Positions 23,901 through 35,900 of a stretch of DNA of 64,000 bases are shown here, piece after piece; positions within the stretch are counted from its first letter, which is position 1; each line of letters begins with the position of its first letter. The position numbers and the translations under genes are program-made. Origin of the DNA: Dendronephthya gigantea. Its lineage: Eukaryota; Cnidaria; Anthozoa; Malacalcyonacea; Nephtheidae. The DNA lies in the NCBI RefSeq assembly GCF_004324835.1, contig NW_021163032.1:1674001-1738000 (forward strand). Reading direction: 5' to 3'. The notes under the pieces are model-generated. The model did no database searches, was not told the origin of the DNA, and was given only the letters and a program-made list of their open reading frames with translations.

Positions 23901-26182
23901 TTTTAAATTTAGAACCACCTTAAATGAGATTGATTTCAAGTTTTACTCTCACAAGCTATGTGCAGAGATGCAAAACATCCTTCTATAACCTGTGCATGAA
24001 AAATAATTTTTCATTTTGACTAATGAGTATGGAAATAAGGCATAACGCGGGAACGGGGCCCGATCTATTCTTGTGTTATGGTTACTATGGCTTATTTCCA
24101 CATTTATTGGTCAAAACAGAAAAATAATTTTCATGCATGCATGTGTTGAAGAACAATGTTTTGCATCTTTGCAGGAGGCTTGTGAGAGTAAATCTGCATT
24201 TCATTTAAGATGGTTTTAAGTTTAAAATGTTGTGATGTTAAAATGTTTTGACGTAATTACCGAAAAGGTATATTCAGATAAACAATGCACAATAAAACGT
24301 TTTTTACTTATAATCATGACAGTTCACAACAACTGAAATTTCATTGCGATGTAATTTTCACTCATAAACATATATGTGATCCTAAATATTTACCACATAG
24401 GCACTTGTGTTCATAAAATATCTCCCAGATTGGACCACATGGTTTATCCTTGGAGCAATTTCAATATATGGTAAAAAAAATGCTTAACTTCTTTCACTTT
24501 GGTTTCACATACTCCAGTTCAAATCTCCATGTTTTATATTTCTTTTTTGTTTCCAGACCTGTTTGCTGTGCTTTGTCCAAATGGGCCGCTCCAAATTTTA
24601 GTACGGACAGCACAAGAGCGGAATGAACCAATATTTCCTGCGCTTATTTACTCTTGTAAGTTTGTATATAACGACTTGAAGTTTGTCATTTCTAAGGTTT
24701 GTTGCCTTATGGTTATATAAAAGCTTTTAAAGATATCACTCTCAAGGACCACACCTCTATTGTACCATTTTTAACAAGGAACACTCAGATATTCCACTTA
24801 GTTTGCATGGGGAGATTCAGAATATAGCTAATGCCTAATGGACTTGGATTTGTGAAGCTAGATGGTGCCATCCAATGTTATTGTGATTTTTCCAGCCATT
24901 GTAAAATGCTAAAAAAGTAATAAAATGACAGACATTGACCCACAATAGGGCAATGTTTCATGAATACAAAATTTTATTTTGGTATTACCAAACAATGGGT
25001 AATTTCGGTCTTTGGGGGGATTTGAAGAATCGCTACGTATTAGGAGAATAGTGCTATTTCATTTGTGAAACAATGGCTACATATTCATCTACTCTTTTTC
25101 AAAGCGACAATTATGTGGGGCATTGGAATGGCAAATGAGAACGAACCAGGAAAACCAACAGAAGAAGAACAAAATGACGAAGCGTTTGACCAAGTATCAG
25201 ATCAAGGAGATGGTCCATCACCTAGGGAAGCCAGTAATGCTGTATCGGCCCTGGCAGGGGAGAGCAGGGTGAATAACAGAAATGACAGAAACGAGGAAGA
25301 GGAAGAGAGTATGTACATATATTTAAAAACAATTTGTTTGAGGTGCCAATAGAGTAAGTGAAGCGAGTAGGCTACAGGATCAAGCTGAAGGAGGAGATTG
25401 GGTGCATCTAACCTCTCATGTTTGTTCTCGCCAATATTCGGCAATATTCTGAAGAATTTATCTTTTTCAGATAAAATTATATACTTTGAGCAGTTTCGTT
25501 TTTAGTTCTTGGTTTTTTGTTCAGACTTTGAATTTTCATTTTGGCATCTGAGACCATTTTAGCCCTTTTTGCCCTGAAAAGGGCTAGTGAATCCCCTACC
25601 CTAAGAAATTCTGTCCAAGGACCTCTTTGTAGTAAAGTGTTGCTAGCTGGGGAGTGGAGAGGTCAATAGCTTGCATCCTCTCAAACAGGTGAACTGAAAA
25701 TTTCCATTTTCTTTGCAGAGGGAGTGAAACTTGGTCTTGGTGATTTCATATTTTACAGTGTTTTGGTTGGGAAAGCTTCGTCATATGGTGATTGGAATAC
25801 AACAATTGCTTGTTATGTTGCTATTCTAATTGTAAGTTACACTCTCCGCTCTCATAAACATTTCTCCTTATTGAGTGCAGCTACATCAGTAAAAACCTCC
25901 TTTAACAAAGCCTTTCAGAGAATCAATTTAAGGTACCCCGGGTCTAGCAGGGAACGGAAAAGATGCAAGAGAGAGGAATATTCTGTTTAAAGTATTACTT
26001 ATTTTATTTTCTATTCTTATTCATAGGGGCTGTGTCTAACATTACTATTATTGATGATATTCAAGCGAGCCTTGCCTGCCCTGCCAATATCCATAGCGTT
26101 TGGACTTGTTTTTAATTTTGCCACCAGTGAACTAGTTAAACCTTTTACAGATGAACTTGCCAGTAAGCAAGTATTTATATAA
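20936..26182 (+). CDS. PSEN: Presenilin, gamma-secretase catalytic subunit
   Basis: Ten exons, 20936-21040, 22339-22607, 23157-23301, 23453-23520, 23675-23825, 24401-24470, 24557-24655, 25105-25308, 25719-25831 and 26027-26182, join in phase to 459 residues (human PSEN1 is 467). It is the intramembrane aspartyl protease of gamma-secretase, cutting Notch, APP-like and other membrane stubs in the endomembrane system and at the surface. The two catalytic Asp are D270 ([18 protein letters not shown]6) and D379 ([13 protein letters not shown]7), and PAL is at 425-427 (LPALPIS). TM1 starts after an acidic, Arg-rich cytosolic N-terminus ([17 protein letters not shown]). The exon-8 loop between the two Asp is acidic and poorly conserved, as expected for the endoproteolysis loop. 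The sequence cannot decide PSEN1 versus PSEN2; a single ancestral presenilin is plausible. An AATAAA lies 88 bp after the stop. Confidence 0.96.
21799..21941. repeat. Hairpin element in presenilin intron 1
   Basis: Inverted repeat. The left arm (GAGAATTATCAAGCC, GTTTGCGTTATC) and right arm (GATAACGCAAAC, GGCTTGATAATTCTC) face each other around a short GAAGCGAAGC loop. Weaker pairing extends outward to CAATTATT and AATAATTG. It is probably a small foldback or MITE; no coding. Confidence 0.75.
22754..22912. mobile_element. hAT-like MITE in presenilin intron 2
   Basis: Long inverted repeats: the arm from CGGTTTTC to CTAGCGATATTTTTCGCGCG and AAGCGAC is mirrored at the right end (GTCGCTTCGCGCGAAAAATA ... 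GAAAACCG). The outer ends AAGTC...GACTT are flanked by the 8-bp direct repeat AATTCATC (22746-22753 and 22913-22920). The left end has a 7-bp insertion relative to the right. An 8-bp target duplication fits hAT-type mobilisation (inference). Confidence 0.8.
23868..24271. repeat. Foldback element in presenilin intron 5
   Basis: About 400 bp with long imperfect arms. The left arm has GGTAATTACGTCA, then AGAACCACCTTAAATGA, then TTTTACTCTCACAAGC; the right arm has the reverse complements in mirror order (GCTTGTGAGAGTAAA, TCATTTAAGATGGTTTTAAG, TGACGTAATTACCG). A single-arm relative lies at 61962-62117. Non-coding. Confidence 0.75.
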
Positions 26183-27311
26183 AGAAAGCTCTCAATTTGT
26201 CTGAAGAGGAGAATGATAAAATTCACTACCACAAAGTTTGAATAGAAAACAATGATGGATGAATGTGTAAATAAAATCACCCTTAAAGATTATATCAGAC
26301 AATGGTGGTAATCCCCTTATCCTCAGACACCATTGCTTTATAGAATAAGTTGATAAAATATTGGTAAACCTTAGCAGTTGAATTGTGGGTGCTTCTGAAC
26401 AAGCAAGATGGCCCCGGGTGCTATATCAAATGTCCAAATCCAACAACAGTCTAGAGGCTTTAGGCTCCCCCTAAATTTTAGTATTTTTACTTTTTATTCC
26501 AAACTCAGAACTATCTAGGATTTTAAGAAAGTTAGTATTTTTGACAATCATTCATTATCTTTGATATTCAATTTAGTAAAACACAAAGTCAATATGAATC
26601 GATGTCACTATCACCCACTATTAGAATCATTCTTAACTTGCAACTATATATTCTATGGGACAACTTGCACTCCCTAAATATGGTAAAATCCTTTCCCTTT
26701 CTTAAATTGCTCAAGAATGCACAAAATGTATATATTATACGGTAAATTTTATTCAGTGAAAAATCATAATCATTGGAACATTAATTAAAACACTCGGGTA
26801 CAATATAACTCATTTAAATTAGTTGGCTCAGCTTATAATTACAATAGCAATAAAACTGTTAATTGTTAACTTGACTCGCCTCATAAAATAGCAATAAAAA
26901 ATGTTAATTGGTAGCAAACCTGTTGGTGATCATGATTTTCCCAAACAATGAAATTGTGGTGTATAGGTTTATAAATCGATAATTGGGTAAAATCATTATG
27001 CACAAGAAAGACAAATGAGCTACTATGCAAATACATTCACTTCATTTGACAATAACTAAAAAACAAAACTTGAACAAATATGAGCAATTTAGTGTACTAT
27101 TCTGTTGTAATTAAATGCTGATTATAAGAGTTAGCTGTGTAAAGTTGCCCTGTCTGTGTAGATACATTGATCATAAATATAACTTAGCAGAAGTTTTAAT
27201 AAATTCCTGTTTTACACCGTACACAGGCTACAATTACTGACATTTTTCATTTTAATAATTAGAAGTCACATCAATATAAAAGCATCTAGAATACAAATTA
27301 AATAAAAGTTC
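26183..27311. other. Convergent intergenic presenilin / SLC35A-type gene
   Basis: 3' ends of two converging genes. AATAAA at 26270-26275 is a plausible presenilin poly(A) signal. The rest is AT-rich without visible genes or repeats. Confidence 0.55.
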
Positions 27312-29523
27312 CTAGACATGCTCGCCCTTTCTGCTGCTGTCTTGACCAGTTGCTTCCACTGTATTTCCCTGGGTAGATGGGTTTTGTATTGGACTTGTCG
27401 AATAGATGTAAATGGCGGTGCACACAATGACTATGGCCATGAATGTGTAGGTGGTTATGGCCTTGCCAAATAATATCCATACAAGAATTGCAGTGAAAAT
27501 AATCTCCAAGGATGCACCAAATTGCTTCAGAATTGAGTTCAGTTTTTTAAGCAGGATTGCAGTTACCAGCCCGGCAATCGTGTTGTTTAGGATTATGCCA
27601 AGAACAATGGGTTGTTTGAGAGATGCAAGTCCCTCGGGGGTTAGCGCCTGGCTAAATGTGCTGTTAAAATACATGTAGCCGAAATTGCAGATTATCGAAT
27701 CGAGGTACATGAAAAAGCTCTGGGTCAAGAAGGGAACATCGCCTGCTTTTCCTTTCAAAAGGTACTCATTATAAACGCCAGCAATGCAGGAGCTGAATAT
27801 CTGAACAAGCATGAAGAGAAGGTATCTATCAACTCGGAAGTTGAAAGAGGAGCTTTCTGCGGAACTGTGGCCAATGTGTTGAACAATGCAACCAAAGGTA
27901 AGAAGACCAAGTGATAGCCATTGCCTCAGAGACAACTGCTTGTTAAACAGAAACTGCAAGTGGAAATGTATATATTTAAATCTCATTATATGTTTTCTTA
28001 TTTCAAAAAATTCATAAACAGCAACACTGGACTGGTGAATTTTATGCATTACAATTAACTAAAGTTATATATTTTTTATTTTATATTTTATGTTTTGAAT
28101 GTATGATCAATCAGGCACTGGTAGTATTCTAAAAGTGTTATAATTATTAAATTTATTTTACCTGATAAACAACACCAGTAGTAACAACCCGGAATTGGAG
28201 GAGCAACCAATACGAAGTTGGACCATATGCTTTCAGATTGATAAAGGCAAGGTTGTTGTACAAACAGTATAACAAGGCTGGGATCATGTAAAATCCAAAC
28301 ACTGAAAATAATCAATCAAAGCTGGTTATGACATTGTTCAGGATCTAGTCTTAGCAGCCCCACTTGAACTTATCTACCACAGTTAACTTACTTCTTGCAT
28401 TAGACTTTATTTGATTTAAAAATTCTGACAACGATGATCTACAGATAAAAACAATGCATGTAATTAGAGAGGGATGATGTTAGCAATCTGTTAGATGATC
28501 AATTGTAGTATGTAAAACTGCCAAGTTTTTTTTAAAATAGCATTTATTCTTGTTCTGGGGTAGTCCAATTGATGTGTTAAAGCAGTCTCTATAACATAAA
28601 ACAGTGTTTGATTAGGCAAGCACTCTATAATTTCCTTTTTACTGGTAATCTTAATTTCATTCTTTCTAAAGGTGGTAAGGTGAGGTTAGAAAAGCTTTCC
28701 CATCCATCATCTGGTGGCCAGATGCAAAAATAGATATGACATCTTAAATGATCACCAATTGCTGATCATCTGATCCATAAACAATAGATTATCATTTGCA
28801 CCATTCAGCACAAAAAAGTGTTTCTCCGTAGCTTTAATTCTTATTGATATATTTTATGGCATTATTAAACTGTACCCAGCTGAAGAGCAAGCTTGGAATA
28901 AACCACAATGTCATTATAGCTTTTTATGTGTAAACATAATCTGGCTGAAACAAAGGTGCAATTTTTGTGTTGATCTTAATTTAAACTGAGATCTTGGGAC
29001 AAATGCTCTCGAAGTTTCTTCAAGTATAAGTATAACCTAGCTTTGTGCTGACCTGAAATCTTTCAATGATGAAATGCCATTAAACTTTTTGATTTTGTCT
29101 ACAATCTAAATTTTATTGGACGCGTGGCAAATTGGTAGACCATAGGTAATGACCGCGAATATTCCGCTTTTAAACTCATTGCAAAGCTATACATATATAC
29201 AACAAAACTTATGCCGTTTTGTTTAACTACTCCCCCACTTACTCACGAAACTGCAAAAGTAGAATGAAGAATAATTTCCCCAGCTCCACAAGAATAACGA
29301 CAGTTGTTGTGTTGTACGTGTACTTATTATTTTCATCTTTAGATGCAGTTATAAGAAGACCTAAAAAAGGACAATGCGTATGCTTTAGACATATCACACA
29401 TATAACTTTCAAGTGGTACGAAATGTTGATATATATACCTTGATTTACAAAGAGAGCGATGTAGGTGATAAAAATCACAAGATGCAATCTTGTGGGAAAC
29501 AGTTTGTTGGAAGAATCACTCAT
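27312..29523 (-). CDS. SLC35A-family nucleotide-sugar transporter
   Basis: Five exons on the minus strand, 29439-29523, 29243-29360, 28392-28438, 28162-28301 and 27312-27953, join in phase to 343 residues. The family exchanges nucleotide sugars for the nucleoside monophosphate across the Golgi membrane. Ten hydrophobic helices are visible. Family signatures include KYTYNTTTVVILVELGKLF (TM2, Glu-Lys), YGPTSYWLLLQFRVVTTGVVYQ (the YLDPTTFQILYQLKILTTALF-like stretch), SCIAGVYNEYLLK (the GVYNE motif) and LNNTIAGLVTAILLKKLNSILKQFGAS (the KYADNILKNFA-like stretch). The start at 29523 (MSDSSNKLF) is chosen over an in-frame ATG 147 bp upstream because the family begins just before TM1. The exact sugar cannot be told; an SLC35A1/A2/A3/A4/A5 assignment is left open. 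Divergent from AK7. Confidence 0.88.
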
Positions 29524-29924
29524 GCTGGCCAATAAGAAAATCCTTAGTTTTCTATAAAAAATCATGAACTGTTGGGCAGTCGCCAAGTATCTGATGGAAA
29601 GCGCACTGCCTTCTTCTCCAGTCGAGTTTCGATTGCCTGATTTCAAGCGCAAATCGTCCACATTGTACAACTTTCATACAATATTCCGGTTTCATATATA
29701 AATTAATTTATGTACTTCTTACAAAAATATAATATGTGGCATGGCGTCACCGGATATAACCCAGTTCACTGATATAACCCTGCACGCTCGGGCTAACCTT
29801 CGTCCAGTTTCGGTCACTATCGGAAGTTCCGTATCGTTTTTCGAGTGTGTGTTTGTCGCGTTTTCGTGCGCACGCACGGCTGCGTTTCCTTGGCAACCGA
29901 TAATGCTTACGGTTAAAAAACAAC
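29524..29924. promoter_or_regulatory. Divergent promoter interval SLC35A-type / AK7
   Basis: 401 bp between the two head-to-head start codons. It contains both 5' UTRs and presumably a shared promoter (inference). No clear core motif was identified. Confidence 0.45.
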
Positions 29925-32900
29925 ATGGACGACGAAAAAGAAGATCAAATTTTAAAGAAGCCGAAACATCCTGTAGTTTTTGTCAATCATGTTGACACAT
30001 ATGTCGGAAAGAACATTAGCAAGGTAACTTTTAGAGCCTAAAGTTTACTTTTCTGAATTTTTTGCCCCAATCGGGGTATTTTTAGGGTTCATTTAAGCGA
30101 CCGAATATTGTCAAAATTTGTAGATATTTGCAAGTTCAGTTGTCGGGGCAAACTCTGACGGAATGGACAATGAGTCCGAGGCGAGCAATCCAGCAGAGGG
30201 AGGAAGGAAAGAAAATTTTTACAAAGTAGTTGGTACGATGTTTGATCCTGAAAAAAACGATAAACCAACGTGGGTTAAGGACGTTTACAAGGTGATCGAG
30301 TTTTATCTACATATAGACTATACGTTTACTATTAAAATACAGTATAAATTGTTTATTAGCTTCACCTCAAAGTAGCTTATCATATTTCTGTGTCGAATGG
30401 TTATATAACTGTGATTACACCAATCCCGCCTTTAATGTTGTGCACTAAAGTGCTAGCTAGCTTGCATGTGATAATATATGCTGCAAATCCTGCAATACCG
30501 CATATGATTATAGCTGGCTGCATTGGGATGGTGCTTTTCTGAGTTTCTAACCAGACAAGCTGAAAAATCAGGTTGACCACAGTGGGAACCGTTTGTACAC
30601 TAATGTGTGTCATTAGCGACTTAATGAATATTAACTCATTCAAACTAAATTATAGCGTATGTTGTACTGTACTGATCATTCCCCTGGATTCAAATGGCTA
30701 CCTTTCTGTAACACAGCATTTGCTGATACACATTTATAGCCACACATTTATCATTATATATTGTCATAAAAATATACAAATCCTCGATCTTGATGCAATG
30801 GAATTGCATGCATCCAAGAAGACTCAAAAATGTCTTTTTTCTTCTTCACTGTTAAAGTATGGCAAAAAAGAAGAAATCTTGGAAAACATACTTCAAAGCG
30901 ATATTATTATTTATGACATAATCAGTCGTCCTGATCAGGTGGATGAAGCCACATGGGCAGTATCAGGTTAGTCTCCAAATAATTTTAAACTACTAAAAAA
31001 ACATTAATTTGTGCAGTACGTACAGGCCAGTTTTTTCATACTTTCTTTTTCTTTTATATTCCTCAGCTCTTCATGCGGAAATTGAGAACTTTACTTCTCC
31101 GAAAATTTTCATATGCCTATCTTCAATAATGACATGGGCCAGGACCAAGCCTCTTGATCCAGTAAGTAAACCACTATTGGCATGCACTCCCCCCCCCCCC
31201 CCAAATATATATATATTCACTCCCTCGTAGACAGATGTAAATTGAGGACAGGAATGTCAAAGATGATGTGAGAGTGATAAATAATTATGGTGTGATGTGC
31301 CGATCCGAAACAGCTAGGGTCCGAATTATGTTCCACACCATTCTCACATCAGTTGACTGCAGCCACTGATATAGTGGTGCTTTAGTTCCTGAATCCTAAT
31401 TTACAAGGGGTTGACTAATCCAATGATAGTAGGCCTGCCCTGATATCTTGCTGTAATCGGTAATTCCCCACCTGAAGAAATTTTTGCCAACTCTCCCAGG
31501 ATGAACCGGACATCCCGTTCACAGAAGACGACTATCGAAGGCGGCGTTCCCACCCAAACTTCAGGCCTCACATCAGCACTGAAAAACTCGTTATCAAACT
31601 TGGGAAAACTGCCAAGACCAAGCTGTCCACATTCGTCGTGGCCAGCGGGTTGATATACGGCGCCGGAGAGGAGATCTTTCACTCGCTGTTCAAGACAGCG
31701 TGGCATGGCAAACAACCTGCCCTGCAATGCTACGGCAATGGTCAGAATATTGTCCCGATGATACACGTTCACGACCTCGCCAGCGCCCTGGTGAACATCT
31801 GTGATAGTCCACCCAAAGTTCGTTATCTCATTGCCAAAGATGATTCGCAGTCACCTTTGGATGAAATTGTTAAGGTATATAACCTCCTGGGGTAATTTAC
31901 TCAAAGGTAGTTAAATAAGAAAGTTATAACAAAATGACTGGTTAATTCTCAGTCACTTTTGCCTGAAATTGTTAAGACACATTCATAGAGTATATATTCA
32001 GGAAGACTTGAGATGGACATTGAGTGGGACATCGAGTTTATAGCTGTATGATTATGAACCTATAATTCTCTCTCATGTTTGGATCTCAGCAAGTTACTCT
32101 TGTGTGCGGATAGTTTTTCGTGAGGAATTCGCCTCGAGAGGCAAGTTTCTCACGTGTGCGGATGGTTTTCGGGTTGAGCTAACGGCCTCGCGAGGTCGTT
32201 AGCTCAGCTGATAGCTCTCGTGTTTGGCGGGCTTAAAGCATGTTTTACCCGTAGTAGATAAGTACAGCTACCGTAGTGCGCGCGATCCATAATCTTAATC
32301 TATCTTCAGGCTGTCAGTCGCAATTTGGCCAATGGCAAAGTGCAACATGTCTCCAAAGAAGAAGCATTGCTCATTAAAGATCTCCAGGTTCGTTTGAGAT
32401 TCATTCAAAATGGTGTACACGCTATACTTGCAAATACGTATACGCGAGACAGGAATCATGCAGGTAGTTTTGTTCAATTATTTGTGTAAATGTTTTCAGC
32501 AAACTGACTTTGATATGCTGTTGGTAAATCTCCGAATGGACGCAGGTTTTGTCCGTGAAGGAATGAACATCAATTGGAAGAGTGAGGTAAGAAAGACAGA
32601 AATCCGTGTTGGAAAATCAATGCATGGCATCACATGTTCGCCTCTCCCCGTTTTGAATATATTATATAATTATATATTGTCAATATGTTAGGAAATTTAA
32701 CTAAAACATGGCATTTATTCATCTTTTGTCTTCCATTTTAGACGGGTTTAATCGACAACATTGAAGCTGTCATTAAGGAATACAAACAAACGAGAGGGCT
32801 TCTGGTATAGATGAATAACGCATGCTCTTTGTAGAGAATGTTAAAACAACTAATTTGAAATTGGTTGCCCCACATTCATCTCTTTTTAATCAACTCTATT

Positions 32901-35900
32901 TGGTAGAGACAACAAAAAATAAGATTTTCGTTATTTTAACACATAAAAAATCAATCCAATTTCTAACTTAATTTGCTGTTTAATTTATTTATATAGCCAA
33001 TCCGTGTTTGTGTGCTGGGCCCACCTTCCTCTGGAAAAACTCTGGTTGTCAGACAATTGTGTCAACGATATAAATTACATCATATTCTGATTCAAGAAGT
33101 TATCAACGAGGCAATCACGAAATTGGTAGGTAGCAATATAGTGGTCAGTTCGGGAAATAAGATACTTCGAAATAGGATTAAACTTTATAAAAGGAAAAAC
33201 TTATCTGACGTGGAGTTTGTAAAGGGATATTTAAAGCGAGCTAGAAGGCACTCTTCAGTCAAAGACGGGGATTGTATTTCAGGAACAAAGTGCCGCCAGA
33301 GCGGACACGGACGCTGACGAAGAAGATGACGTAAAGGCTGAAGAGGACAGAGAACTGTTAGAAGCACTGGCTGAAAATAAGGAGCAAAATAATGGTACTG
33401 GTATAATCTCTCTCACGAACGATACCCAGCTGTGGTTTACTGTACCCTCGCCAGCATCTTCACCCTTATTCTATACCATCATTACCCTCACTCAAAGCTA
33501 GCCTCTGCATGTATTCTAAAAGCCCACTCACACTCAAACTCATTGAGCGGGAGATTCCAATCTTCTTTTTCATAAGATTTCTATGGCGGTATTTCCACTC
33601 GAATAAGAGCTTGGTTTTCATTGATTTTCCTTAAATATTTCCACTGATTCAGAAAGACCTTTCTCATTGATCGGTAATAAGTAATAACAACATGGTCATG
33701 TATATGCCAGACTTATTGAGTGTGTGCAAGCTTTTGAAGCGGTACAGACGTATAGTAGGAGACGGTTTTGCTTTTGGGTGTCAATAATTAGCTAAGTTCA
33801 TCGTCTCCTGTTTCAGGCCGTTACGACGATACCTACATCATAAGGTTTTACAAGAACAAGTTACATTCCATGCCTTGTCAAAACCAGGTAAATGTATAAG
33901 TTAAATCTATAAGTTTTAATGGAATTAGAAAGCTTAAAGTGCCCATGTCATAAAATTGGAATTTAGATTTTTAGAATCTTTGTTTGAAATGAGTTAGTAA
34001 GTTCTAAATCAAAACTGAAATTGGATTTTTATTTTTCGAGTTATTGCCATCTAAACATTGATTTTGTTGGAATGAAAACTCTGAAAACCGCGCAAATGAG
34101 ACTGGTGCGAAACAAGGTGTTTGACGTCACAATAGGAACTCGTTCGACGCGACAACTTAGTAACTCTATTGCATGGAGTAATAAGTAGAAGCTAACCGCG
34201 CAAAAAAGTGGTTGTTCTTACTTAACAGACAATTCTGTATAAAGTGACTCATATATTATCAAAATCTGTTGTGAAATGGCTTTAATAATTGTACATTCCT
34301 GGCAACAGTCGTGCAATAATTGCAAATACGCCATGAGTCTGACCAATTGAGTCACTGTGTTGTAAACACGAAGGCAGTGTTTAAGTTAACAGATAAAGGT
34401 TCGGTAAATAACGTCTCAAAAGATGCGAGTGCGCACATTTTAGTAAAGACAGCTAAAGAATGTTGGTAAAAAAGATGCCATAATAAAAGCGAAATGTACT
34501 GGGTTATATTTATATACACATGATTTGATGTTTTTTTTGCGCGAGACGTGTTAGATTTCTCAGTTAATATTGATAACTCTAAGTCTCTCTTTGAACTATT
34601 TTTTTTGAAAGCACATGGGAACTCCACTTATACTCTAGCTCAGTTGATTTGTAATGAAGATAAACCAGATAATCATGCGTGACTTACATACACATAAACA
34701 CATTGTAGAAATACCGGCACCCATGAGCCACAGGAAAACCTCAATCGTAATGCTATTAATATGATATTTATATAGGGCAGTAAAATGTATTAGGGTTCCG
34801 CGTCCGCCTTATATCTACACCCGGGTGTACTGTATGTATGTGCGCGATTACGAATGACGATCAACTAAGACGAAACTTTAGAATTAAGTTAAGTACAATT
34901 GCCAGATTACTACCATAGAATCTGTTTGTAATTTGAATACTGTATATCTAGCGTAATGATATGATGTTCTGGGGTCACGGAAAGCAAGTCGCGCAATCAA
35001 GATCATAAGAAAACATTTGCTATTTACTGACGCCTACGATCAAGTCTTCGTTGTAGCTTCGATGCCATGATCGTTGCACGATTGCTCCATTTCGCGATAC
35101 CTTTTCAGCTTATCATCGGCATCTGGTTTGTTAATGGACCCTTAATGTATGGTCCGAAGTGTTCTTACTGCCTGACAAGGCTGATATTGACCCGCGTTCA
35201 TGGTCTTAACTTTTGTTCTTTCTTAGTATTGCATTGGCAGGAAAACATTTTAATCGGTGTTATTTCTTTGGTAACTTCTCAATAGCTAAACTTGATGAAG
35301 ACATATTTCTGCCACGTTTAATAACCGAATTTAGCTGGCATAAAGTCGCTTCTCTTGTACTACATACTATTATTTATCTAAAGGCGCAATATGCGAGTTC
35401 CTATTGTGACGTATTAGTTACCAGTTTCCGACTGTCGCGGATTTCAAAAACTTTTGCCGTTAAAATTTGAAATTTTCAAACTTTATCGCTTTATTTCTCC
35501 GCGAAAACAAACTCAATTTCAAATGTGATTACTATTTTCGTAATCTACGTTTCACGGCGATTCTAATGAGATAAATTCCAATTTTATGACATGGGCACTT
35601 TAAGCGTTTTGCTCACGTAGCAAATGAAGTGTTCCTTTCCGCAGTCATAATTCTGATATAAGAAGTGCTTCAATTTAAGGGTTTTATTCTTGATGGCTTT
35701 CCAAAAACGGAAGAAATAGCGAAAGAACTCTTCCAAGGTAAGATGACTCTTGTCAGCCACTTGAAAAACATATGAGATGCTGCTGACAAGTGACAATGTT
35801 CAATATTAGTTAAACTCCTCGATTTTATGCGTTCGCACTTGGTTTGTGCTTAATGGCGAATATATGGAGTATGGACTGCATGTACGTTTGATTCGCTTTT

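Noticed and set aside
29524-29670. N-terminal extension of the SLC35A-type protein
   Set aside because: The frame is open to an upstream ATG, but the added residues are not like the family, whose first helix follows directly after MSDSSNKLF; more likely 5' UTR.
34861-35300. Transposase remnant in the TTAA element
   Set aside because: Short reverse-strand stretches look vaguely protein-like (a [14 protein letters not shown]-type peptide), but I could not match them to any transposase family.
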